This document shows positions 61,901 to 64,000 of a stretch of DNA of 64,000 bases, one piece after another. Below the pieces are notes generated by a model. That model ran no database searches and was not told the DNA's origin. It saw only the letters and a list, made by a program, of their open reading frames with translations. Position numbers and translations under genes: made by a program. The first letter of the stretch is position 1. Each line of letters opens with the position of its first letter. Source of the stretch: CBDBJR01 sp965206445 (GTDB lineage: Bacteria > Pseudomonadota > Gammaproteobacteria > Arenicellales > Poriferihabitantaceae); assembly GCA_965206445.1 (NCBI GenBank), contig CBDBJR010000002.1, forward strand, positions 1 to 64,000, written 5' to 3'.

Positions 61901-64000
61901 ACCGCCGCCACCGTGGACGGCACCACCTGGACAGTGACCATCCCGCCCGATGACGACGAGATTGCCGGCACCAGCGTCACGGTGACGGCCATGGCCAGGC
62001 TGGATGGCAGCACCGACGGCGAGGCGACCCGGCTGCTGACCGTAGACCTGGTGGCCCCGACGGCGACCTACGCCGCGCCAGACACACTGACCGTCGGCAC
62101 GCCCATCACCATCACGCCGGGCACCCCGTCTGCGGACATCAGCACCTATACCGTGCAAAGCGGCACCCTGCCGCCCGGCCTGATACTGGACGCCACCGGT
62201 GGCGGCATCAGCGGCACCCCGACCACGGCGACCGAGCCCACGTCCACGACACCGGTAACCATCCGCCTGACCGACACTGCCGGCAACCCCGGGGACGTGC
62301 CGATTCTCTTCCTGGCGGTGACCCCGGGCAGCCAGACGCTGACCGGCTTTGCCTACAACCCCGCCACGGTCACGCTGGGCCAGCCGGCCCCGACCGTGAC
62401 CGTGCCCACCGGACAGCAGGCCGACAGCACCTTGAGCTATGCGAGCAGCACTATCAACATCTGCACGGTGGAGTCATCCACCGGCGCCCTGACACTGGTG
62501 GCCGCAGGAACCTGCGCCATTACCGTCACCGCCTCGGCGACCGACAACTATGAGCAGGCCACCGCCACCTTCACCATCACAGTGTTGTCGGTGCCGACCG
62601 TGAGCGATGTGACCTTCACCAGTACCGGCCCCTATATGCAGGGCGAGGAAATCCAGGTCACGGTCACCTTCAGCGAGGACGTCACCGTCACGGGCACCCC
62701 GGAGATTACGCTGAATGTCGGCGAAATCTCCCGCACGGCGGCCTACACCAGCGGCAGCCCCAGCACCGACCTGGTCTTCGCCTACACGGTGACCGCCGGG
62801 GAGACCGATGCGAACGGCGTGAGCATTGCCGCCAATGCCCTCACCACGCCCGACGGCAGCACCACCATTCAAGCCGGCGGCAACGATGCGAACCTTGCGC
62901 ATGATGCCGTGGCCGCCAATACCGCCCATGCGGTGGACACCGCCGCGCCGACAGTCAGCGGCGCGGCCACCATCAACGGCGCTGCCCTGACGCTGACCTA
63001 CAACGAGGAACTCAACGACACCTCGGTGCCGGCACCGTCAGACTACACGCTGACGCTGACGTCGGGCACTGCCCCAACGGTGAACACCGGCGGCGTGACG
63101 ATCAACGGGACGAGAGTAACGCTGACACTGAGCCCAGCCGTAGTATCGACCGATGTCGTGACACTGGCCTACACCGCCAGGCTGACTCCGCTGCTCGATC
63201 TGGCCGGCAACCCGGCCGCCGATCTCACAGCCCAGGCGCTGGACAACACCACCGACGCACTGCCGAGCTTTGGCACTGCGGCAGTGGCGGCGCAGATTTA
63301 CACAGTCGGCGTGGCCGTCGACCCGGTACTACAACTGCCGGCGGCGAGTGGTGGCAACGAGCCGCTGAGCTACACGCTGACGCCGGCGCTGCCGGACGGC
63401 CTGACATTCAATGCGGAGAACCGCCAGATCAGCGGCACGCCGACGGCGGCGACGCCGCCGACGACCTACACACTGACGGCGACCGATGCCGACGCCAGCG
63501 ACCCGGACAGCGCCACACTCGAGTTCATGCTGACCGTCATCGACGCTGTGGCCAGCGCAACCCTGACCGCGACGGCGCCGCTGACCGAAGCCGCGCTGTT
63601 TGCGAGTACGGCGCCGACCGTCACGGTCACACTGGCAAACACCGAATACGAAGCCACGCTGACGCCGGCGGACTTCACCGTGAGTGATACCGTAGCCGGG
63701 GGCGACATCACACTGGACGACGTCAACCGCGGCGCTGACGGCACCACCGCCACGTTGACGCTGGGGTTTGACGGCGCGGACCTCACCGTCACCGGCGACC
63801 TGTCGGTCACGGTCACGGCTGCCGGGCACACCGGCACCGGCGACCTGCCTGCCGGCAGTGTGTCAATCACCGCCAGCACCGGCGTCAATATCTGCGGCCG
63901 CACGCCAGAGGTACGGGATGCCATTGTCGTCGCCACCACGTCCACCGACTGCACCAGTGTGCCGACGTCGGGGCTGGAATCGGTGACGGCGCTTGATCTG
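43976..64000 (+). CDS. Second giant modular secreted protein (VCBS/PKD/Ig/LRR), 3'-truncated
   Basis: Frame 2 stays open from ATG 43976 to the window edge (6675 codons, no stop). The first 22 residues are a Sec signal peptide (MLKRL, a Leu-rich core, then cleavage after ASA). The order is: an unrecognised ~200-residue domain; four Calx-beta-like domains (to about 46370); an Ig-like and SwmB-like segment; LRR cassette 1 with a cadherin-like domain (47450-48733); SwmB-like and putative-Ig domains (48745-50090); 13 VCBS repeats alternating with 12 PKD/REJ-like domains (50095-57915); then LRR cassette 2, cadherin-like, Ig-like, cadherin and PKD domains; LRR cassette 3 with a similar Ig block; SwmB-like; and the start of LRR cassette 4. 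Most such domains are calcium-stabilised beta-sandwiches of adhesins. It shares the LRR cassette and cadherin-like domain with the first giant protein. By analogy it may end in another LRR cassette and a barrel beyond the window. A promoter lies at 43547. Confidence 0.92.
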   Translation, partial: MLKRLITLFLLLSALAPASASAQSCDGPLTWNGIVPDCLSVGDTYRIMFITSGTRDAGAVEISTYNTFVQSQANVAPFTDAGIVGSFRAVVSTLAQEANINTASVNPVTDRRNLRNQFRTSAPNNGQGEPIFYFNGRKIADNYPDFWDDSWDTLEGRDEAGNVVGNVEVWSGSRSDGRARINGFWVGDNVSRFDQPPRVGSGFSGMAGNHLERNDLTFEPTSESHPFYALSGVLTVPLRVSLGEPSSATLSEGSDDRSATLTVNLTANAPTDLTVLIDITQTTPSETPPGVTYALDYGVAIVGDAANFSFDSANPAALRTRRVVVPFAAGQSSRTLELTALDDVDTLSEDLSIELADSDDYSIDATAAARTLTLEDDDAPTVSLNLISDTLSEGSTSDSLRVNLNAPAPTALTVLIDITQTTPSETPPGVNYELDYGVAIVGDAANFSFDNANPASLRTRRVAVPFAATEGSRELQLTALEDVDGLSEVLSISLVAVDGYIVDTTADSVTLTLADNEPEASLRFVAAGGTSIGFVAIGDTGRQFGRILERGPGSDGGAEFDIRVALAGTATSTVQVNLAPGADNTVDDSDVRTRSGGGSNNVGFLARLASPIDIPPDIPPGENRRVGRAEFRVVADGLEEPTETLQVMVVPGNGYRLPGEVTQRLEVLDDIRVTINDTTARTAVEGGTSAEPVVLEFSRSPGPGERVVATVSIVRPPGEQDYSVLVGGEVVAAVGNDVYDVVLPLGNTQISLTVRAEEDSDQTNDMITLSVTAVRGSGPGYSYFPTAPTEGIDITLQDNDGLNLPGVDIGSVNPDPLTEDTLDGSLVTLSLSEVQFNADASSTNSSNYELGGTPPPGLRIAGVVRIGNARVEVLLSYDNDNFDFDQEARISITVLPAAHTGTQRLTTLTVPITPSANDPQRMITGVALTSDAGPDGTYGIDDNIEVTVTFNGEVNVLDRPQITLTLGDETRQAIYFDISENRRELIFRYRVAVGDLAADGVGIGNLTDSVSTSALGINNARIRDNDDISQPVNLEYQEEPANPAHVVDGVVPAVSTAIVYDDVLILTYDKPLNENSVPASTAWRLDLGSGIAPTVNAGGVTIRGTGVTLALSEAVGSTDVVTLAYTADANPLRDLIGNRAANLTAQAVLNTTSFARATLTATSPLTEAALFASTPPTVTVTLVNTEYEATLTTAHFTVSDTVDGGDITLDDVNRGADGTTATLTLGFDGADLTAAGDLSVTVTAAGHTGTDDLSAGSVSITASTGANVCGRTAQVRDEIIRQDAIVRESPATECTSITELAGIQFLDLSGESIALLQNGDFTGLTALLSLTLDDNALEALPETIFAGLTALQGLNLNDNRLETLPAPIFAGLTALTILRLHNNRLVALPAPIFAGLGGLNTLTMHSNRFTPNTGLPSGIFDDVLDTLAPIGTDTFPVFRVDDIVRAAHFVCSRDDVAAIVATTGVTDCLRINSEQFDAAVLLVEADATLSGLTLSDGTDIFPLAPVFAPDTTAYAVSVANSVTSVTVTPTATNVVATIAVNGDTVASDSASNLIGLTAGTPMDIPIIVTATDTTTTQTYTITATRERVPAITAINLTSNAGDDVYAIGDIIDATVTFSEAVTVTGGPPQLALTVGAELDLRQAVYTSGDRTTALVFSYTVAAGDFDSDGVSIGADALTLTGGSTIRDALTATIDAVVTHQRVNPFSAHRVDGIVPSVSEIRIAGTGPYGEGATIELTVTFGERVIVSGTPQIPLIVGDNTRQAAYTSGSDSSVLQFSYLVVGGDSDDDGFEVAQNALMVNDGTIRDVAGNDAVLDHEAIAADTGNQVDTAAPTIVEGTATIDSDVLTLTYNKPLDNTSGRAEDYALEVMVEPDGTPFRLRISEVAVSGSTVQLTPDQTVVTTNVVQLNYTASTENPLRDLVGNRAASFMSLAVANNAAADVAPDFGTQTIDDQTYFQNRAIPTLTLPEATGGNGALVYTLRPPLPNGLTFNAAERQITGVPEAVQTPASYTYTAGDNDVNTADSDIDSLTFTIAIEAPLETITGVITSEVIEDQILGTGASLQVDGSSQAFFIAQSSGDTPGTYGSFTITEEGTWEYVLNRDAAVVQSLAEGQAEVEQFIVETIRNFTITITITVNGANDEPIAVITDVSGESFREQEEIELSGAGSMDLDGDEQDNLTYAWTQTGTPTVTLTNEDTDTVRFTAPRLIADTDLTFTLTVTDPPLATDTAMVTITVEANRIGGTTRGRVTENAEANTVTGALNFAEPSPGLDRFEPKMEVGTYGTFSLTGTGDWTYSLDNGNSRTDALVVGERVSDMFGVMAHDGTEGAVTITIIGVNDPPVAEAGAPQTVPENHEVTLVGTGTDPDGDEQDNLGYQWTQTGTPEVDLRSPTSDTTSFTTPILELNAGESMALTFTLTVTDPRDSHTDSVIITVTDSGLSFINGTFTGGVTEGVDTNTVTGMLTAIPPATTAVTFVPQGGSAGIYGVFTLDEDGAWDYTLDNTPDTDRGDATNALAMDAEGLDRFTARTSDGIQQDVTITVTGVNDPPVAEAGDPQTVTENREVELTGTGTDPDRDDQLTYQWTQTGTLPVVLRSPTSATTRFTAPILELMNAGETMVLTFTLTVTDPQRSAHTDSVIITVEESGLSVIEGTIEGTVTEDAEQNTVTGTLTATLPGNIDTVFTMQGGNVGTYGVFDLAVNGDWTYMLDNAPDTERGGATNALTTGTTARDRFTVAASDDVQQVITITIIGANDAPTAEIIGPSGAVFGGFETALSGRESSDPETDAADLTYQWSQTGGPGVSNLIGAQTDRITFNAPQESATLIFTLTVTDPRDATATDTVSVSVIPLPNFSGRDGRITEDAVPNTVSGELRRFGGSPTLATLRQTDVVDAYGIFSLTPVGENDNRFGRWTYTLNNDAPVVQALSGLDTVNLFYSAETSDTLMVSVLIVLSGANDPPIVQAGLGQSVAEVGTFAEGDPVTLTSVVRDPDTGDEALLNYQWRQTGGPDVSLTGARTATASFTAPDLTAKTDLTFTLSVADRGGATVVSSPVIVTVEAVNAPADISGELEHDLTESGTTTTVISGRLTITDPDGRNSVLLPSEPEIGTYGTFTLLPNAEWIYTLDNTPGSAQGDATNALAEGMIGIDEFTVQAVDDEPAAAQSLTFTITGTNDAPVADAGGPQSVTESAEAIEVTLDGAGTVDPDTGARLTYQWSQTGGTITATITDPQSATTTATFTAPDLAAPTNLTFTLTVTDESGGEDTALAIITVDADNDPADITGVLEGAITEDANPITGTLTVLDLDSPDGFLAQPQAISAYGTFTLDDANGIWTYALNNGAPATQALAEEGDPVTDTFTVRSNDGTEATVTITITGVNDAPVANAGPPQTVTERDRVTLSGVASADPDTGAVLTYLWTPPAGPPDIALINPATATATFTAPQLPVAEDFTFTLTVTDGRGGEDTALVIITVDADDDPADIGGALTGGVTEDADSNTATGTLTATDPDTEDNLFRAQLVPPAVSAYGSFTLEENGVWTYTLNNGALITQALPEGGDPVPDTFPVQSDDGTEATVTITITGANDPPMAVAAGPQQPVNEGDGVDLIGAGSDTDTGDVLTYQWTQTTGTPPDSETPDIEIEIRNADNVIASFTAPQLDAEMDFTFTLTVTDSAGATATDTVMVTVEATNDAAVISGARSGSVTEDAEPNQALGILRVSDLDSPDSFQPQAQTIGTYGTFTLDENGAWTYTLDNTPDGTPDDRAAATNALAASQQEPDSFTVQSVDGTEATVTITVIGANDAPTAEAGPPQTVAEGAAVVLTAAGSTDPDTDDVLSYQWTQTAGLPDDIAISTPTSAIAGFTAPQLDANRDFTFTLTVTDPAGATATDTVAVTVRATNDAAVITGALTDGITEDADPNTVTGVLTVTDPDSPARFTARDAIGTYGAFTLDENGVWTYTLDNTPDGAPDDRGAATDALDAGEEVPDPFTVQSVDGTEATVTITVTGVNDAPTVTATGPERTVIAGTEVTLSGAGSDPETVDPADLTYRWTQTGTPPAELSVTLDGADTASATFTAPDVTGDTILTFMLAVTDARTATATALVTVTVEAFRAPSTFTGADTGTITEDADPNTVTGVLTVTDPDSPELFTARDAIGAYGAFTLDENGAWTYTLDNTPDDAPDDRGAATDALDAGDQVDDPFTVESVDGTPVTITITVIGVNDAPTVTATGPEQPVRGAGIQVVLSGAASDPETVAPAVLSYQWTQTGLPSVTLDDADTASATFTTPEVTAETILMFVLTVTDAGTATATATVTVTVLPPNIPSTITGAVTGTITEDADPNTVTGDLAVADPDDDNLFTAQDTIGTYGTFTLDENGAWIYTLDNTPDDRPGDRAAATDALDAGEQASDPFTVQSVDGTEATVTITVTGAEDALRISGGGIPPRSPREVVEDVVISPAPPGEDPPTSIDIRGFLRVEDPDNSDAILDVEDEFFDTALVTGTYGVFRLRDRGDWIYTLNFLDPDTNALAAGQTGAEQFTVANEREFFNPGSGLEATLHITVSGANDAPTANAGPDQLDVSAGATVTLTGSGTDPDTGDSIATYTWTQIGGLPVTLSATDMAGPTFTAPTLTTDTALTFSLVVNDGDANSAPDTVIITVTVTGIGIAPIAILTATAPLTEAALFASTSPTVTVTLTNTQYEATLTPADFTVSDTVAGGDITLDDVNRGADGTTATLTLGFDGADLTVTGDLSVTVTAAGHTGTGDLPAGSVSITASTGVNICGRTPEVRDAIVVATTSTDCTSVPTSGLQSVTALDLANQEITALQSSDFAGLTALVSLDLSGNDFESGGLPAEVFDDVFDTLGEIGTSFIVDNTVRAAHFVCSRDDADAIVVVTAGVTDCLRISTAQLNLAIPLVRRMDATLRGLTISPGTLDPVFAADTTIYTVSVASSVARVTVTPTATNADATITVNGGSASDSIDLTAGIPLDIDIVVTAADTTTTMTYTVTATRAVPPPTVTVTLDADIADDDIVNIAEREEGFDIAGTVQAGAEVNVTLGSRSIAATVDGTTWTVTIPPAADDEITGTSVTVTATAMLEGSTGEATRLLTVDLTAPTATYAPPTSLTVGTPITITPGTPSADISTYTVQSGTLPPGLMLAGDTGVISGTPTTATEPTSTTPVTIGLTDTAGNPGDVLIRFPAVNLGSQTLAGFAYSAATATLDQPAPTVTAPTGQQAGSSLSYASSTTNICTVDPATGALTPVAAGDCAITVTASATANYQAATATFTITVFEAPVRPTVRDATFTVSENAAFGTVVGRLTPIDFPPGAQLWSILGDNTGAVFRLALARSGGGGELTVINPLALNSETTASYTLEVQLLVFSSRGTATDQATVTIIVDGAPIAVGNIAPQTVTVSLPPVTVDVADNFSDSEGETLTYRATSADENTATVSVQGSVVTISAVAAGSTTITVTAADSFDTDSNESRATQQIAVTVNRVNRAPTAEAGPPQSVTEDATVTLTGSGTDPDEGDSIDTYSWTQIDTTSPVTLSTTDVAGRSTFTAPSVTIETELTFSLVVNDGDADSEPDTVIITVTDAVVSATLTATAPLTEAALFASTSPTVTVTLANTEYEATLTPADFTVSDTVAGGNITLDDVNRGADGTTATLTLGFDGADLTVAGDLSVTVTAAGHTGTGDLPAGSVSITASTGVNICGRTPQVRDAIVVATTSTDCTSVPTSGLESVTALDLANQRITALQSSDFAGLTALVSLDLSGNNFESGGLPAEVFDDVLDTLGTLAGLNPVFIVDAAVRAAHFVCSRADFAAIVAATDDVTDCLRISTAELNTAIPLVRDATLIGLTLSGDDGDDIPLTPVFAADTTAYTVSVASSVARVTVTPTATNADATITVNGGSASNPIDLTPDIPRVIPVIVTAADTTTSLTYTVTATRAVPPPTVTVTLNADIADDDIVNIAERAEGFDIAGTVQAGAAVNVTLGSRSTAATVDGTTWTVTIPPDDDEIAGTSVTVTAMARLDGSTDGEATRLLTVDLVAPTATYAAPDTLTVGTPITITPGTPSADISTYTVQSGTLPPGLILDATGGGISGTPTTATEPTSTTPVTIRLTDTAGNPGDVPILFLAVTPGSQTLTGFAYNPATVTLGQPAPTVTVPTGQQADSTLSYASSTINICTVESSTGALTLVAAGTCAITVTASATDNYEQATATFTITVLSVPTVSDVTFTSTGPYMQGEEIQVTVTFSEDVTVTGTPEITLNVGEISRTAAYTSGSPSTDLVFAYTVTAGETDANGVSIAANALTTPDGSTTIQAGGNDANLAHDAVAANTAHAVDTAAPTVSGAATINGAALTLTYNEELNDTSVPAPSDYTLTLTSGTAPTVNTGGVTINGTRVTLTLSPAVVSTDVVTLAYTARLTPLLDLAGNPAADLTAQALDNTTDALPSFGTAAVAAQIYTVGVAVDPVLQLPAASGGNEPLSYTLTPALPDGLTFNAENRQISGTPTAATPPTTYTLTATDADASDPDSATLEFMLTVIDAVASATLTATAPLTEAALFASTAPTVTVTLANTEYEATLTPADFTVSDTVAGGDITLDDVNRGADGTTATLTLGFDGADLTVTGDLSVTVTAAGHTGTGDLPAGSVSITASTGVNICGRTPEVRDAIVVATTSTDCTSVPTSGLESVTALDL
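44042..44684 (+). other. N-terminal domain of the second giant protein, family not recognised
   Basis: About 215 residues after the signal peptide, with two cysteines near the start (SCDGPLTWNGIVPDCLSVGD). Recognisable blocks are DTYRIMFITSGTRDA, STYNTFVQSQANV, PIFYFNGRKIADNYPDFWD, WSGSRSDGRARINGFWVGD and a final HPFYALSGVLT. Several Trp and aromatic residues set it apart from the rest of the protein. It resembles N-terminal domains of other bacterial large surface proteins in my memory, but I cannot name a family. A lectin-like or binding role is only a guess. Confidence 0.6.
44685..46370 (+). other. Four Calx-beta-like domains
   Basis: The first two are paralogous neighbours sharing LTVLIDITQTTPSETPPGV, DYGVAIVGDAANFSFD and an ending in LEDDD or similar. 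A third is diverged, and the fourth begins TINDTTARTAVEGGTSAEP and ends ITLQDND. Calx-beta domains bind calcium at the edge of the sandwich. The DNA of the first two is nearly identical over stretches (44801 onward versus 45219 onward), a recent tandem duplication of about 420 bp. Confidence 0.7.
47450..48733 (+). other. LRR cassette 1 of the second giant gene plus cadherin-like domain
   Basis: An Ig-like domain (LTEAALFASTPPTVTVTLVN, DITLDDVNRGADGTTATLTL, GHTGTDD) leads to NVCGRTAQVRDEI and ATECTSI. Four LRRs with 72-nt spacing follow (LTLDDNALEALP, LNLNDNRLETLP, LRLHNNRLVALP). Then come LPSGIFDDVLDTL, AAHFVCSRDDVAAIV and DCLRI, and a cadherin-like domain (ATLSGLTLSDG to TITATR). This is the same order as cassette A of the first giant gene, including the cadherin-like domain that follows. 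Confidence 0.87.
48745..50090 (+). other. SwmB-like Ig repeats and putative-Ig domain
   Basis: Two repeats of the type VTFSEAVTVTGGPPQLALTV with YTSG and FSYTVAAGD (48745-49480) are followed by a SwmB-like domain (LTLTYNKPLDNTSG, VVQLNYTAS, LRDLVGNRAA). A putative-Ig domain comes next (DQTYFQNRAIPTLTLPEATG, LPNGLTFNAAERQITGVP). Similar pairs occur at 46740-47430 and 62593-63545. Confidence 0.7.
50095..57915 (+). repeat. VCBS/PKD-like domain array (13 VCBS, 12 PKD/REJ-like)
   Basis: VCBS repeats are recognised by a GTYGTFTLDENGAWTYTLDN-type core; I count cores near 50221, 50818, 51420, 52040, 52646, 53286, 53918, 54530, 55152, 55776, 56406, 57030 and 57432. Each is followed by a PKD/REJ-like domain (AGPPQTV, DPDTGD, YQWTQTG, FTAP, LTFTLTVTD), except that VCBS 12 runs directly into VCBS 13. 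The composite period is about 610-630 bp. Copies are diverged at the DNA level, unlike the array of the first giant gene, except for copies 9-12, which are closer. Confidence 0.85.
57941..58950 (+). other. LRR cassette 2 plus cadherin-like domain
   Basis: The order is as in cassette 1, but with only about two LRRs (VTALDLANQEITALQ, LVSLDLSGNDFESGGLP). Caps are NICGRTPEVRDAI with DCTSV, and AAHFVCSRDDADAIV with DCLRI. The cadherin-like domain (ATLRGLTISPGTLDPVF to VTATRA) ends near 58950. Near-identical DNA recurs at 60716 and 63563. Confidence 0.87.
58960..59805 (+). other. Ig-like block, first copy
   Basis: It contains an Ig-like domain (VTVTLDADIADDDIVNIAE, TVDGTTWTVTIPP), a putative-Ig domain (YTVQSGTLPPGLML, GVISGTPTT) and a Big-type domain with two cysteines (SSTTNICTVDPATGALTP, GDCAITVTASA). 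A second copy with the same order is at 61757-62590. The block is in frame in both places. Confidence 0.8.
59808..60705 (+). other. Cadherin, Ig-like and PKD-like domains
   Basis: This segment follows the first Ig block and is absent after the second copy, where SwmB-like domains follow instead. It includes a cadherin-like domain (RDATFTVSENAAFGTVVG, SYTLEVQ), an Ig-like domain (NIAPQTVTVSLPPVTVDV) and a PKD-like domain (DATVTLTGSGTDPDEGD, YSWTQI). Confidence 0.65.
60716..61755 (+). other. LRR cassette 3 plus cadherin-like domain
   Basis: The DNA is nearly identical to cassette 2 over the Ig-like domain and N-cap (NICGRTPQVRDAI, DCTSV), with the same two LRRs. It then diverges slightly at DDVLDTLGTLAGLNPVF before AAHFVCSRADFAAIV and DCLRI. 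The following cadherin-like domain carries a GDDGDDIPL insertion. Confidence 0.87.
61757..62590 (+). repeat. Ig-like block, second copy
   Basis: This is a direct repeat of 58960-59805 with scattered substitutions and small in-frame indels, for example one residue fewer in IPPDDDE and a changed putative-Ig core. It forms, with the preceding cassette, a duplicated block of about 1.9 kb. Confidence 0.85.
62593..63545 (+). other. SwmB-like and putative-Ig domains
   Basis: VTFSEDVTVTGTPEITLNVG and FAYTVTAGE are followed by a SwmB-like domain (LTLTYNEELNDTSVP, VVTLAYTA, LLDLAGNPAAD) and a putative-Ig domain (LPAASGGNEPLSYTLTPALP, GLTFNAENRQISGTP). This is the same order as 48745-50090. Confidence 0.7.
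63563..64000 (+). other. LRR cassette 4, cut by the window edge
   Basis: The Ig-like domain and N-cap (NICGRTPEVRDAI, DCTSV) are present and almost identical in DNA to cassettes 2 and 3. The LRRs begin (VTALDL) at the right edge. Confidence 0.9.

Overview
The window is GC-rich bacterial DNA dominated by two giant, modular, secreted or surface protein genes on the + strand, with a short housekeeping and mobile-DNA interval between them. The UvrD helicase in that interval resembles enterobacterial UvrD through to its C-terminus, and the first giant protein ends in an autotransporter-type outer-membrane barrel. Together these suggest a Gram-negative bacterium, probably a gammaproteobacterium. 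No rRNA, tRNA or marker gene allows a firmer placement. Many-domain adhesins with LRR, cadherin-like and Calx-beta modules are common in host-associated and aggregating bacteria, but that lifestyle is only inferred here.

Region 1 (1-39368) is the 3' part of a giant gene whose start lies outside the window. It is built from a 627-bp (209-residue) unit, one cadherin-like beta-sandwich domain plus one Calx-beta-like domain. I count 57 full units and two half units, arranged as two arrays (1-14108 and 15123-37355). A leucine-rich-repeat cassette separates the arrays (14109-15122). A second LRR cassette (37356-37925) and a C-terminal beta-barrel ending in Trp follow. A 29-bp direct duplication at 11482-11539 breaks the reading frame inside unit 19, so the gene is read as two pieces (1-11577 and 11643-39368). 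Without the duplication it would encode at least 13112 residues.

Region 2 (39369-43975) holds a sparse convergent spacer, uvrD on the - strand (39800-42034), a DDE (rve-type) transposase (42214-43362) whose start codon lies in the loop of a perfect 12-bp inverted repeat, three tandem copies of a ~110-bp repeat that begin exactly where the transposase family sequence ends, a near-consensus sigma70 promoter (43547-43575) and a ~400-nt leader.

Region 3 (43976-64000, open at the right edge) is a second giant gene that starts with a signal peptide. It has at least 6675 codons without a stop. Its order is: an unrecognised N-terminal domain, Calx-beta-like domains, SwmB-like Ig repeats, an LRR cassette, 13 VCBS repeats alternating with 12 PKD/REJ-like domains, then a block (LRR cassette, cadherin-like, Ig domains) that is duplicated and starting a further copy at the window edge.

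The link between the two giants is a recurring cassette: an Ig-like domain, a Cys-containing CGRTP cap, a few LRRs, a Cys-containing HFVCSR cap and, usually, a cadherin-like domain. It occurs twice in gene 1 and four times in gene 2. In the visible part of gene 1 its four conserved cysteines are the only cysteines. I consider this cassette, and the higher-order repeat structure of gene 1, the most interesting content of the window.
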